Positions 1 to 7,365 are shown, counted from the first letter of the stretch. The stretch: DNA of 14,717 bases from JBGTKH01 sp041744735 (GCA_041744735.1 JBGTKH010000140.1:1-14717), one strand, 5' to 3'. The notes: generated by a model not told the origin, from the letters alone. Program-made: numbers and translations.

Positions 1-20
1 GCCCCCAGCAAAAACCGATT

Positions 21-60
21 CCGGGGGCTCGAAGACTCGACCCCGGCCACCCCAATTTTT
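21..60. terminator. Hairpin, possible bidirectional terminator
   Basis: The stretch 21-46 folds into a GC-rich hairpin: ccgggg pairs with ccccgg and tcga with tcga, with a two-base bulge and a four-base loop. On the plus strand it is followed, after seven bases, by aattttt. On the minus strand it is followed by aatcggttttt. It lies about 65 bases past the stop codon of the minus-strand acyltransferase gene, so it could end that transcript, or that of a plus-strand gene to the left of the window. The T tracts do not abut the stem, so this is only a candidate. The first six bases (gccccc) could compete for the same g-tract. Confidence 0.3.
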
Positions 61-111
61 AGTCTGGACAAAGCACTAGCAATCTGGCAGCCTGCCCTAC
101 GTTCCGTCCGG

Positions 112-921
112 TCACGCCACGTGCAGCGAGATCAATTTATCGGACAGCGGCCGGGCGCGGGAGGGGAGTGGGCACTGCGGGCCACGAATCGCTTGCGATG
201 TGTTGTGGTGGCGAAGCGGCGCCGGCTCACGTCGCATCGGCCGTTGCTCGACCATCTGTGAGCCCGATTCAGCCCAAGACTCCGCCTGCAGTGTCAGCCG
301 ATTGAGCAGCGTCTCGACGCGCTGGCGAAAGTACTCGACGCCGTCGCGATCTAAGTCGGGCGGAATCTGCAGGAACGGACTCGGCAGGACTCGCGCGCGG
401 GAGAAGGGACGCGGGATGGCGAATTTGTCCCAAGTCGGGGTGCGCCACGGCCGGTCGTAGCCCAAGCCAATGGCGACCAGCGGAATGCCCAGCTTCGACG
501 ACAGGTAGATCGGTCCGGGTGCCATTTTCCGCCGTGGTCCACGTGGGCCATCGGGTGTGATCGCCAAGTTCATGCCATTGCCCTTACGAATCAATTCGCG
601 CAGTGCGGCAGTTCCGCCACGCCCCGTCGATCCGCGGACGGTCTGAAAACCCATGTGTCGCGCGGCGTGGGACAGCAGTTCAGCGTCCTGATGTCGGCTC
701 AGCAGCATCGCGATCCGGGAATGGCCGCGCAGGTAGAACAGCATCGGGATGTATTCGTGCCAAAACATGAAGATGGCCGGCCCGCGGAATTCGGGCAGCG
801 CCGGATCAACGGCCGAATCGTAGTACGCGATTCGGTAATCCAGCGTACTCATCCAATGCCGCGTCACGACGGCCGTGCCCAGCCCGCCGAGTTGGTTCAG
901 CCATGTGTTGCGTGCAGCCAT
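112..921 (-). CDS. Lysophospholipid acyltransferase family protein (DUF374 type)
   Basis: A 269-residue protein that probably transfers an acyl chain to a lipid or lipid A-like acceptor at the inner membrane. The acyltransferase box is visible as SRHQDAE (residues 75-81), with the His and Asp of the HX4D-type catalytic motif in the variant form used by the DUF374 branch. It is followed by GSTGRGG (97-103) and TPDGPRGP (122-129), both hallmarks of that branch. The N-terminus has no clear signal peptide but contains a hydrophobic FMFWHEYIPMLFYL stretch typical of membrane-surface acyltransferases. The core ends near residue 210; the last 55-60 residues are Arg/Pro/Ser-rich, unlike the family core, and may be a poorly conserved tail. 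The ATG at 921 has AAGGA about 12 bases upstream. It is the last gene of the minus-strand series and is separated from dapF by 259 bp of repeat-containing sequence. The acyl acceptor cannot be told from the sequence. Confidence 0.85.
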   Translation of the reverse strand: MAARNTWLNQLGGLGTAVVTRHWMSTLDYRIAYYDSAVDPALPEFRGPAIFMFWHEYIPMLFYLRGHSRIAMLLSRHQDAELLSHAARHMGFQTVRGSTGRGGTAALRELIRKGNGMNLAITPDGPRGPRRKMAPGPIYLSSKLGIPLVAIGLGYDRPWRTPTWDKFAIPRPFSRARVLPSPFLQIPPDLDRDGVEYFRQRVETLLNRLTLQAESWAESGSQMVEQRPMRREPAPLRHHNTSQAIRGPQCPLPSRARPLSDKLISLHVA

Positions 922-942
922 CCGTTGGCGTCCTTGCCGGGC

Positions 943-998
943 CAGAGGTCAGAAGTCAGAGATCAGAGGTCAGAAATCAGAGGACAGAAATCAGAGGA
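943..998 (+). repeat. Array of eight CAGARRW heptamers
   Basis: Eight consecutive 7-bp units, all starting CAGA and ending in GGT, AGT, GAT, AAT or GGA, run without any length change from 943 to 998; a decayed ninth unit (CAGTGTA) follows. The array begins 21 bp upstream of the acyltransferase start codon. Unit variation is confined to positions 5-7, so the array looks like a degenerating or recombining tandem repeat and not a coding sequence, although it happens to be open in several frames. Confidence 0.85.
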
Positions 999-1150
999 CA
1001 GTGTATGCCGTTGCTGTTGGGAACGTCGGCAATGGCTCGTGCCTGACGCGACACCGAGACGACAGAACTGGCCTTATCCACACAAGCGGCATTTTCGTGC
1101 CAACCGTACCTTCTACTCCACATCCGGCCGACTCCAAACTGTTTTCGCTG

Positions 1151-1178
1151 ACTTCTGACCTCTGATCTCTGATCTCTC
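1151..1178 (-). repeat. Array of CAGARRW heptamers, inverted copy
   Basis: Read on the minus strand there are three clean CAGARRT heptamers and one decayed unit (GAGAGAT). The array starts three bases after the dapF stop codon, so any dapF transcript reads straight into it. Its orientation is opposite to that of the 943-998 array. Confidence 0.75.
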
Positions 1179-1180
1179 TC

Positions 1181-2017
1181 TCACGCCGGCCACTCGCCGG
1201 CAAACACTTCCACCGCTGGGCCGGTCATGTAGACGTGGTTGTCTTGTTCGTTCCACTGGAGTTCCAAATCGCCGCCGGTGAGATGATTCAGGATCTTTCG
1301 CTCGGTGCGTCCGCTGAGCACACCGGCCACGCAGACGGCGCTGGCGCCGGTGCCGCAGGCCAGCGTTTCACCCGAACCGCGTTCCCAGGTGCGCTGGCGG
1401 ACTTCGCGAGGCGAGAGGACTTCGACAAACTCGACGTTCACTCGCGCCGGGAACCTCAGATCGGTTTCAATTTGCGGGCCGATGCCAAGCACCAATTCGT
1501 CGGTCGCTTTCTCGACGAACACAACGCAGTGCGGATTGCCCATCGAAACGCACGTGACCTTGAAGCTGCGGCCGGCCACGTTCAGATCGACGTTCAAGAC
1601 GGGGCTACCCGGCAACTTTGTGGGAATCTTGGCGGCCTCCAGAATCGGCTGGCCCATGTTCACTCGCACGCGCTGCACCAAACCGCCCGCGGTCTCGACA
1701 TCCAGCGCGAGCACGCCGGCGCCGGTTTCGATTTTCAATTTGTCCTGCTTGCAGATGCCGTGATCGTACACATACTTGGCCACGCAGCGAATGCCGTTGC
1801 CACACATTTCCGCCTCGCTGCCGTCGGCGTTAAACATCCGCATCCGCGCATCGGCCACTTCCGACGGGCCAATCAGAATCAGCCCATCGCCCCCCACGCC
1901 AAAGTGCCGGTCAGCAATCTTGCGAGCCAAACTCGCAGGCTCTTCGGGCAACCGCTCATCGAACACGTTCACGTAAACGTAGTCGTTGCCGGCCCCGTGC
2001 ATTTTCGTAAATCGCAT
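1181..2017 (-). CDS. dapF: Diaminopimelate epimerase
   Basis: A 278-residue cytoplasmic enzyme that interconverts LL- and meso-diaminopimelate, the penultimate step of lysine synthesis and the source of meso-DAP for peptidoglycan. Both catalytic cysteines are present: C72 in EMCGNGIRC and C221 in ACGTGAS. The N-terminal KMHGAGNDY (residues 5-13), the central MGNPHCVVF (159-167) and ERGSGETLA (212-220) are the usual substrate-contact motifs. Length matches the family. The ATG at 2017 gives the normal MxFxKMHG start; there is no strong Shine-Dalgarno. A candidate promoter lies 60-90 bases upstream, so the gene may be transcribed independently of its upstream neighbour. The stop codon lies three bases from a heptamer repeat array. 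Confidence 0.97.
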   Translation of the reverse strand: MRFTKMHGAGNDYVYVNVFDERLPEEPASLARKIADRHFGVGGDGLILIGPSEVADARMRMFNADGSEAEMCGNGIRCVAKYVYDHGICKQDKLKIETGAGVLALDVETAGGLVQRVRVNMGQPILEAAKIPTKLPGSPVLNVDLNVAGRSFKVTCVSMGNPHCVVFVEKATDELVLGIGPQIETDLRFPARVNVEFVEVLSPREVRQRTWERGSGETLACGTGASAVCVAGVLSGRTERKILNHLTGGDLELQWNEQDNHVYMTGPAVEVFAGEWPA

Positions 2018-2079
2018 TTTGTTACTTCGTACTCGTGACTGGCTGCTGCGCTGTAGGGACCCAAAAAATGGGTGCTGTT

Positions 2080-2107
2080 TTTATATCTTAGTAAGAGAAA
2101 AGTGCAA
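2080..2107 (-). promoter_or_regulatory. Candidate promoter for dapF
   Basis: On the minus strand TTGCAC (2107-2102) is followed after 16 bases by TATAAA (2085-2080), in an AT-rich patch unlike its surroundings. The -10 box matches the sigma70 consensus at five of six positions, the -35 box at only three. It would start a transcript about 55 bases upstream of the dapF ATG. A short 5-bp hairpin (acccA/Tgggt, 2059-2073) lies in the leader. This is inference from sequence only. Confidence 0.35.
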
Positions 2108-2132
2108 CCGAACAAGTCGGGCGTCGATCGAC

Positions 2133-2477
2133 TCAGCCACTGAGGTCCAGTTGATTTCCGGTTTGCCCAGTGGGATCTTTGCTGAGCGGCGTTGACTCAG
2201 GCGTTGGGCCTTCTCGCGAGTCATCCTGCGAACCCAAGGTTCCGCCGCGTTTCCCGCCCACTTCCCACGGCCGGCGGCCGTCGGCGTCGCGGTCGGAGGC
2301 TTGTTCGTCTTGCTCGGTTTGGCCGATGCCGGCAGCAGATTCAGCGTGGCGGTCGGATTGGACTTGGCGAGCTTGATCCGAAGTGGCTTGGGCCGTCTTG
2401 TCGGTTTCTGTCCCCTTGGCCTGAGACAGCGGCGTGCCTGCCGCGCTGCCAATGATGCCTAGCGATCCGATGCTCAT
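2133..2477 (-). CDS. Small charged low-complexity protein, hypothetical
   Basis: A 114-residue protein with no domain I can name. The first 16 residues (MSIGSLGIIGSAAGTP) are small and hydrophobic. The rest is rich in Gln, Asp, Glu, Ser, Thr and Gly, with the motif GIGQTEQDEQASDRDADGRR at residues 50-69 and the ending SKDPTGQTGNQLDLSG. It looks intrinsically disordered and soluble. The start is well supported by a perfect AAGGAGG nine bases upstream, overlapping the stop codon of the AsmA-like gene; the stop-to-start gap is 15 bases, so the two are probably translated from one message. I have an unverified recollection of similar short proteins with a DRDADGRR-type core in planctomycetes. A competing ORF in another frame (2081-2452) lacks a ribosome binding site and is taken to be a shadow. 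Function unknown; the context suggests an envelope role or a partner of the AsmA-like protein. Confidence 0.75.
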   Translation of the reverse strand: MSIGSLGIIGSAAGTPLSQAKGTETDKTAQATSDQARQVQSDRHAESAAGIGQTEQDEQASDRDADGRRPWEVGGKRGGTLGSQDDSREGPTPESTPLSKDPTGQTGNQLDLSG

Positions 2478-2486
2478 ATGGAAGAC

Positions 2487-2493
2487 CTCCTTT
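2487..2493 (-). promoter_or_regulatory. Strong Shine-Dalgarno overlapping the preceding stop codon
   Basis: AAGGAGG on the minus strand, nine bases before the ATG at 2477, sharing a base with the TGA stop (2495-2493) of the AsmA-like gene. It fixes the start of the 114-residue protein and suggests translational coupling. It is the best ribosome binding site in the window. Confidence 0.85.
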
Positions 2494-5400
2494 CAACGAC
2501 GGGGTAACATGTTGTTGGGATGTGTGGCGGCATTGGGTTTCGGCAGCAGCGTTGTGGGCAGCGGGTCTTTGCGAGGCGACTCGGGAAAAATCTGCTGCAA
2601 CGTGTCGTTCAAACCGGGAAACGCCTTACGCTCCAGCTCCGGCTGGTCCAGCGTGCCGGCGACGTGAATCAGCATCAACTGGCGGCTGGCCAAGCCCATC
2701 GCGGGGCGGACGATCGGCAGGTGCAGATTCTGGCGCCCCACCATCGTGTAGAAATACATGTTCAAATGCCGCTGCAGATTCATTTCGCCGCGGCCCTTCA
2801 GGCTGATCGCGTCGCCGTTGAAGTCGATGCGGTCGAAGTACACCACGTCGCCTTGCACGCGGAAGTCGATGTCGCTGGTGGTGAAGGCTGTCTTGTCCGG
2901 CTCGCGAATGCTGAGCAGTTTCAGCAGCGAGATCATCAGCGGGACCTCGTAAATGTCCGCGTTGCGCAGCCGCACGACACCTTCGCCGCGCAGTGTGTGT
3001 GTGCCTTTGCTGTTTCCCGTGAGGCGAATGCCGGCGTGAGCCTTGCCCGTAATGTCACGCTGCTGGGGCATCGCCTCGTGAGAGACGCGCGCCAAGTCGC
3101 AATCGGACAGCGAGCCCTGCACGAAAAACTCGCCGTCGCCAGCCAGCGACACCTGAGCCTCGCCCGACAGAGTTCCGCCAAACGCACTGGCCGTGATTTG
3201 CCGGGCCGGAGCCGCCGACTGATCGAGATTCGTCCACGCGCCAAAGACCACTCGTGAACCGTCGATCGACACAGGACCCGAGACGCGGGTCAGTTGAACC
3301 TTGTGGAAATCAAGCGAGTCGATCGCCAGTTCGCCGCGACTCTGCAGACCGCGCTGGTCGTATCTGCCCGTTAGCCGCACACCGCCGCGTAAGTTGTCCA
3401 GCGGCAATCCGAATTTGACGCTGCCTCCTTCCACGTCGAACGACAGATCCCAGCTTGCCTCGAAGGGCTTCCCCTCGGCACCTGCCAATTGCAGCGAACC
3501 AAGCACGCTGACCGGTCCTTTCAGATTCAGCTTCGCCACCGCCGCGCCTAAACCGCGCGGCAACGCGCCGACCAGCGTGTGGTCGGCCGCCAGCCGATCG
3601 GCGGTCAGTCGCTGAAAATCGGCCCGCCAGCGCCCGTCCGCTGAAAAATCGCAGTTGCCGTTAAGCGTGATTTCTGCTTCGTCGTGCACTGCAGCGACGT
3701 TGACCAGTTCGATCTGGCCGTCGTGGTAATGGATCGCGCCGGTCACGTTCTCCATGCGATAGGGAAACCACGATGGCTCGATGTTGATGGTGCGCCCCTC
3801 AACATTCTGCATCTGCTTCCACTTCTGGGCACGCACGTCGACATCGAACTTTTCGCGAGCCGAATTGTAGCGCATGCCGATCCGCACGTGGTCGATTGAG
3901 CCGCGCGGCCGCAAGCTGCTCCACATGCGCTGAGCGTTCTCAGGCAACGCGCGACGCAGTTCGTCCTCCAGCGCGATATCGGTGCCGACATAATCCAGCA
4001 CCAGTTGTCCGCCGCGGCCATCGCCAGCGGGCGTCCAACTTCCTTCGCACGTGACATAGCCGCTGTCGTTGTGACCTTCTAGATTGCGAAATGTCCAAAG
4101 TTGATTGTTCGCCTCCAGCGTGCCGCGAATGCGTTCCAGTGGGTACGGCAACTTTTCGTACTTGATCGCGCAATCGTGCAGGGTGATCTGCATCTGCTGC
4201 TCGAACGAGTCCTCCCGCGGGTCGTTACGCTCGAAGCGGCCCTTGAACGTGATCATGCCGCGCGGTTGCAAAGAGCGGATGACCTGTTGCGCCTTGCCGC
4301 TGATCGCCGAGAGGAGTTTTTCATCCAGTGGAATCGGCGCGTCCAGCACAACGTCTATGCCGCCCGTATAGTCCGGCCCCGGATTGCGAAAGTCACCGTC
4401 GATCCGCACGACTTGCCCGGCCGCCAAGGCACGCATGCGAACGGTGAGCATGTCGCCTTTCAAGTGAATCGATCCCGCGCCGCCGCTGAGCCGATACGGG
4501 AATTTGTAATGGGCGAACGACACGTCGAGACACTCGACCGACAGGTCGGGCGTCCAGCGGCTGCCGTCGAACGACATTCGCAGATCAGCGTTGACGACGC
4601 CGGACGGCCAGTAATTCTGCCACGCGCTGCGCAATTCGGCGGGCAGTGAATCGGACAACCGGCGGTCCACCGCGAGCTGTTGAACTTCCCCATTCATCGT
4701 CTGTGGACTGTCGTCGGTCCAGCCGACGCGGTGATACGAAAGCTTCACTTTGCTCAGACCCGCGCGGGCTGCGAGGTTTTCGATCTTGAGGCCTTCATTG
4801 TCGGCGTACAGTTCGGCCTGCATGTCACTGAGCGGATACGGCAGCCGCGGATCCTCGAACTGACCCTGTGTCAATCGTCCGGCGACGACGAAACCGACGT
4901 TCGGCTGTTCTCCCTGCGGGCTCGTCAATTGAAAGTTCAGTTTCAACCGTCCGCGCAGTTCGGCCAACGGTGCAAGCTGCTCAGCCAACTCGCGCGGCAG
5001 TGACTGTTGCAACTGCTTGGAGATTTCCAGTTCATCGACTGCGCCCAGTATGGTCCAGCTTTGATGCTGCGGATCGATCAAGCAGTCTACGCCCATATGC
5101 TGCAAGTGGTCGCCGGTCAGCGAACCGCGAATCTGAATTGGCGGCTCAGCCCCGGCGGCTTGTGTGCCGGCTTCATCGGTCTGCGGACGAACTGACAGAT
5201 TGATGTCACGCAGTGTGAACACGCTCGTGGGATAGTTCGACGTGTCCACCAATTCAAATGTGGCGTTCTCGATCATCGCCACATGCGCGCAATCACTGAA
5301 TTTGGGCGGCGGAAACAGCCGCTGGGCGTTCCACGAGCCGTCGGCCTGTCGCGTGGCCCGCATCTTCAACCCGCGGACCACGATTTGCTCGATGTCGGGC

Positions 5401-5777
5401 GGCCCGTTGATCAGGTCCTGCATGCGGGCGTCGCAGACGACGAACACTTTGTCGATGTGCACCAGCAGCGCCCCCGGTGATTCGGCTCGCGGATCGGATA
5501 CCACGACGTCGTGAATCTCGATTCCCTTCCCTTCGATCAAACGTACGTAGCCGATTGAAGCCGCTAGCCCTCGCTCCGCATAGTGTCTCGCCAACACGCC
5601 TTCGAGATGTGCGGACAGTTCGCAGTCAACGCGGTAAATCACGTACAGCCACGCGCCCACCACGCCCGCGGCCAAGCACGCCACGAAGACGCAGAACATG
5701 ACGAGCCGCCACATGCCCGCGCATAGCCGCGCCGGCAGGCTGCGATTCCTTTCGACTTGTACAGGCCGGGCATCCAT
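2493..5777 (-). CDS. AsmA-like / YhdP-TamB-type envelope protein
   Basis: A 1094-residue protein anchored by one N-terminal membrane segment (about residues 24-48, MFCVFVACLAAGVVGAWLYV), with the remainder outside the inner membrane. The body is a long run of beta-strand-rich segments alternating with short Gly/Asp turns, repeatedly of the form 'LRPRGxIxFxGxF', as expected of the AsmA/TamB repeating beta-groove superfamily. The C-terminal part (about residues 910-1062) resembles the AsmA C-terminal region: a GKAHAGIRLTG start, a RLRNADIYEVPL segment, then FRVQGDVVYFDRI and GRGEMNLQRHLNMYF. Known relatives help move phospholipids between membranes or assemble outer-membrane proteins; the substrate here is unknown. 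A proline-rich tail of about 30 residues ends the protein. The ATG at 5777 has only a weak ribosome binding site. The 111-bp gap upstream contains repeat arrays; downstream it is coupled to the 114-residue protein. Confidence 0.8.
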   Translation of the reverse strand: MDARPVQVERNRSLPARLCAGMWRLVMFCVFVACLAAGVVGAWLYVIYRVDCELSAHLEGVLARHYAERGLAASIGYVRLIEGKGIEIHDVVVSDPRAESPGALLVHIDKVFVVCDARMQDLINGPPDIEQIVVRGLKMRATRQADGSWNAQRLFPPPKFSDCAHVAMIENATFELVDTSNYPTSVFTLRDINLSVRPQTDEAGTQAAGAEPPIQIRGSLTGDHLQHMGVDCLIDPQHQSWTILGAVDELEISKQLQQSLPRELAEQLAPLAELRGRLKLNFQLTSPQGEQPNVGFVVAGRLTQGQFEDPRLPYPLSDMQAELYADNEGLKIENLAARAGLSKVKLSYHRVGWTDDSPQTMNGEVQQLAVDRRLSDSLPAELRSAWQNYWPSGVVNADLRMSFDGSRWTPDLSVECLDVSFAHYKFPYRLSGGAGSIHLKGDMLTVRMRALAAGQVVRIDGDFRNPGPDYTGGIDVVLDAPIPLDEKLLSAISGKAQQVIRSLQPRGMITFKGRFERNDPREDSFEQQMQITLHDCAIKYEKLPYPLERIRGTLEANNQLWTFRNLEGHNDSGYVTCEGSWTPAGDGRGGQLVLDYVGTDIALEDELRRALPENAQRMWSSLRPRGSIDHVRIGMRYNSAREKFDVDVRAQKWKQMQNVEGRTINIEPSWFPYRMENVTGAIHYHDGQIELVNVAAVHDEAEITLNGNCDFSADGRWRADFQRLTADRLAADHTLVGALPRGLGAAVAKLNLKGPVSVLGSLQLAGAEGKPFEASWDLSFDVEGGSVKFGLPLDNLRGGVRLTGRYDQRGLQSRGELAIDSLDFHKVQLTRVSGPVSIDGSRVVFGAWTNLDQSAAPARQITASAFGGTLSGEAQVSLAGDGEFFVQGSLSDCDLARVSHEAMPQQRDITGKAHAGIRLTGNSKGTHTLRGEGVVRLRNADIYEVPLMISLLKLLSIREPDKTAFTTSDIDFRVQGDVVYFDRIDFNGDAISLKGRGEMNLQRHLNMYFYTMVGRQNLHLPIVRPAMGLASRQLMLIHVAGTLDQPELERKAFPGLNDTLQQIFPESPRKDPLPTTLLPKPNAATHPNNMLPRR

Positions 5778-5799
5778 TCCCGGGTTCCGTGGGAGGGTT

Positions 5800-5827
5800 C
5801 AGAAATCAGAAATCAGAGGTCAGAGGT
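5800..5827 (+). repeat. Array of four CAGARRT heptamers
   Basis: Four clean heptamers (two CAGAAAT, two CAGAGGT) followed by a decayed TAGAATC. It is the same repeat family as the arrays at 943-998 and 1151-1178 and in the plus orientation. It lies in the gap between the GT39-like gene and the AsmA-like gene, 23 bp before the latter's start codon. Confidence 0.8.
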
Positions 5828-5841
5828 TAGAATCCATTCGT

Positions 5842-5868
5842 CATTCATCCCATTCATCCCATTCTTCA
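5842..5868 (+). repeat. Short 9-bp tandem repeat (CATTCATCC)
   Basis: Two exact CATTCATCC units and one variant (CATTCTTCA) in tandem, followed by further CATTC-containing sequence up to about 5895, where it runs into the 3' end of the GT39-like gene. It directly follows the heptamer array. On the minus strand, units read GGATGAATG. No function is evident. Confidence 0.65.
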
Positions 5869-5888
5869 CATTCCATTCTTAACTTTCC

Positions 5889-7184
5889 TCACATTCTTCC
5901 TTCAATCGCGTGTTCTTTCGTCGCCGGTCGAACCATCTGCGAAATCGCCGCGGCCGCTAGAACGATCAGTGTCAGCATCGCTGGTTCTCGGTAGCGGATC
6001 GAGCTGACGAAGACCATGTGCAGACAAGTGAAGTAGATTGCGGGCAGGAAGCACAGCACGTAGGGCCAACCGCGGCGCGCGAATCGGCAGGCGCCCCAAA
6101 CACCGAAGACGAGCAGCGGCGCGTAGCCGATCATCAGCGCCACTCGCAATGGCCAGCTTTGTAAGTCGGCGGCGTTCGGCCAGACGTTCCACATGCGCAC
6201 AAATTTGATCAGCGCCAACTGGATGACTCGGGCCGGGTTCTCGCGAGCCCACGCGATGGCCGCATTGAACATGCGCCGGTCCAGCCGCTCTTCGAAACCC
6301 TCCAGTGGAGATACCGATGCGAGGTCGGCAGTCGCTTGAGCCTGGCGAAACTCGTCGACAAACCGCATGTCGCTGCCACCGGTCGCTTGCGGATTCCAGC
6401 CGTCGTACAAACTGGCGCCGACCTGCAGCGTCGTGGGCACGAACCGACCGGTCACATGATAGTTGTGAACCCACCACGGCGTCATGACCATCACCATTCC
6501 CAGCAGTATCGGCGCGCCGATCAGCAACTGTCTCCCGCGCCCGCGCGTGACGATCAGTGCCACGATCAGCGCCGCCGGCGTGAACAATAACCAACTTGGC
6601 CGGACTAACGTCGCAATGCCGGCAGCTAATCCGGCCGCGAACCCGCGCGAAACTTGTTGCTGCCGATTGCCGGCACGCCAAGCCAGACACCAGCACGTCA
6701 GGTGAGCCAGCATCAGCGGACAAAACGGGGCTTCGCTGAGCACGAACGTGCTCATGGCAATCGCGCCCGGATAGAACGCCGCCAGCACACCCGCGAGCAG
6801 CGCCGTGCGCTCGTCGAACAAGATCCATGCCAGCCAAATCACGCCTCCGACAGCTAGTACTCCCAACAGCGCACTCAACGCCCGCGCCCAACGCACCTGA
6901 CCGATCGTTGGCGGATTGTCGTCCCCCGCCAGCCACATCAGTCCTGCTAACAGCACCGGATACCCCGGCGTGCGAAACACGCGAGATTTGTCCTCACCGA
7001 ACTGGTACGGCTCGTTGCGCACCATCGTCCGCCCCAGCGACCAATAACTTTCGCTGTCCGCAAATCCGAACGGCCGACCGTCCGGCAACCGCCCTTGCCA
7101 CCAAACCCCCGCCGCCAAACGCACGGCAAACGCCGACATCAACAGCGCAATCACCCACCATCGTCGCTGCAAGCTGATCGGCAT
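5889..7184 (-). CDS. GT39/ArnT-like polyprenyl-phosphate-dependent membrane glycosyltransferase
   Basis: A 431-residue multi-pass inner-membrane protein that probably transfers a sugar from a polyprenyl-phosphate donor to a lipid, glycan or protein outside the cytoplasm. Features of the PMT/ArnT superfamily: a first membrane segment (about 11-28), then an acidic loop motif ADSESYW (42-48), FRTPGYP (70-76) before the next segments, SEAPF (150-154), TPWWVHNYHVTGRFVP (235-250) and SIRYREP (395-401) near the end. About ten hydrophobic segments can be counted. The open frame extends to 7298, but the ATG at 7184 is preferred: it has AAGGTGG four bases upstream and begins just before the first membrane helix, whereas the extra 38 residues look non-membrane and unrelated. 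It is the first gene of the minus-strand envelope series. The sugar and acceptor are unknown. Confidence 0.82.
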   Translation of the reverse strand: MPISLQRRWWVIALLMSAFAVRLAAGVWWQGRLPDGRPFGFADSESYWSLGRTMVRNEPYQFGEDKSRVFRTPGYPVLLAGLMWLAGDDNPPTIGQVRWARALSALLGVLAVGGVIWLAWILFDERTALLAGVLAAFYPGAIAMSTFVLSEAPFCPLMLAHLTCWCLAWRAGNRQQQVSRGFAAGLAAGIATLVRPSWLLFTPAALIVALIVTRGRGRQLLIGAPILLGMVMVMTPWWVHNYHVTGRFVPTTLQVGASLYDGWNPQATGGSDMRFVDEFRQAQATADLASVSPLEGFEERLDRRMFNAAIAWARENPARVIQLALIKFVRMWNVWPNAADLQSWPLRVALMIGYAPLLVFGVWGACRFARRGWPYVLCFLPAIYFTCLHMVFVSSIRYREPAMLTLIVLAAAAISQMVRPATKEHAIEGRM

Positions 7185-7188
7185 CACG

Positions 7189-7195
7189 CCACCTT
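7189..7195 (-). promoter_or_regulatory. Ribosome binding site fixing the GT39-like start
   Basis: AAGGTGG on the minus strand, four bases before the ATG at 7184. No comparable site precedes the upstream in-frame start at 7298, so this decides the annotation in favour of the shorter 431-residue protein. Confidence 0.55.
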
Positions 7196-7337
7196 TCGAG
7201 ACTCCGGCGAATCTAAGCGCGGCATCGTAGGCCGATTGGCCCAACGAGGTCAAGACAGAGTCCCCGAAATCCAGGACTCCGGATCGACACTTGGTCACGC
7301 CCGCGGAAAATCATCTGAAATCTTGCTCGACAAACAG

Positions 7338-7365
7338 TTTACACGCGGGGTGCAGTTTGTATACT
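7338..7365 (+). promoter_or_regulatory. Sigma70-like promoter of the MFS gene
   Basis: TTTACA (7338-7343), a 16-base spacer, then TATACT (7360-7365). Each box matches the consensus at five of six positions. Transcription would start near 7372, giving an untranslated leader of about 80 bases before the ATG at 7454. It lies in the 269-bp divergent region between the GT39-like and MFS genes; I see no equally good promoter facing the minus strand. No operator or riboswitch is apparent in the leader. Confidence 0.6.

Larger units (their letters stand above)
943..1178. other. Repeat-bounded intergenic segment between dapF and the acyltransferase gene
   Basis: This 236-bp segment is bounded by CAGARRW heptamer arrays in opposite orientation (943-998 forward, 1151-1178 reverse). 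They enclose 152 bp (999-1150) with no gene I recognise. The inverted ends resemble those of a small non-autonomous mobile element, but no target-site duplication is obvious. Nothing in the interior looks like a promoter or a structured RNA. Whether the whole unit recurs in the genome cannot be judged from this window. Confidence 0.4.

Noticed and set aside
1..60. Possible tRNA fragment at the left edge, from the GC-rich stem and TCGA loops
   Set aside because: Stem and loop sizes do not fit a T-arm (no 5-bp stem with a 7-base TTC loop) and no anticodon arm can be placed; a simple hairpin explains it better.
943..998. Possible CRISPR array
   Set aside because: The units are 7 bp and directly adjacent, with no spacers and no cas genes nearby.
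655..1203. ORFs reading through the heptamer arrays, giving RSE/QRSE-type repeat peptides
   Set aside because: Any 7-bp repeat without stops gives a periodic 7-residue peptide; the apparent repeat proteins are by-products of the DNA repeat and overlap the acyltransferase gene or dapF ends.
1235..2038. 267-residue plus-strand ORF opposite dapF
   Set aside because: It is an antisense shadow of dapF: long open frames opposite GC-rich genes are common, and the translation has a His/Ala/Arg-rich composition without motifs, whereas dapF has both catalytic cysteines.
2081..2452. 123-residue minus-strand ORF overlapping the small charged protein
   Set aside because: It lacks a ribosome binding site and starts inside the 114-residue gene that has a perfect Shine-Dalgarno. 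Its Pro/Lys/Arg-rich translation is typical of an off-frame reading.
5902..6936. 344-residue minus-strand ORF within the GT39-like gene
   Set aside because: It is a frame-shifted reading of the membrane protein gene, Arg/Gly/Ala-rich and without hydrophobic segments, while the 5889-7184 frame shows family motifs along its whole length.
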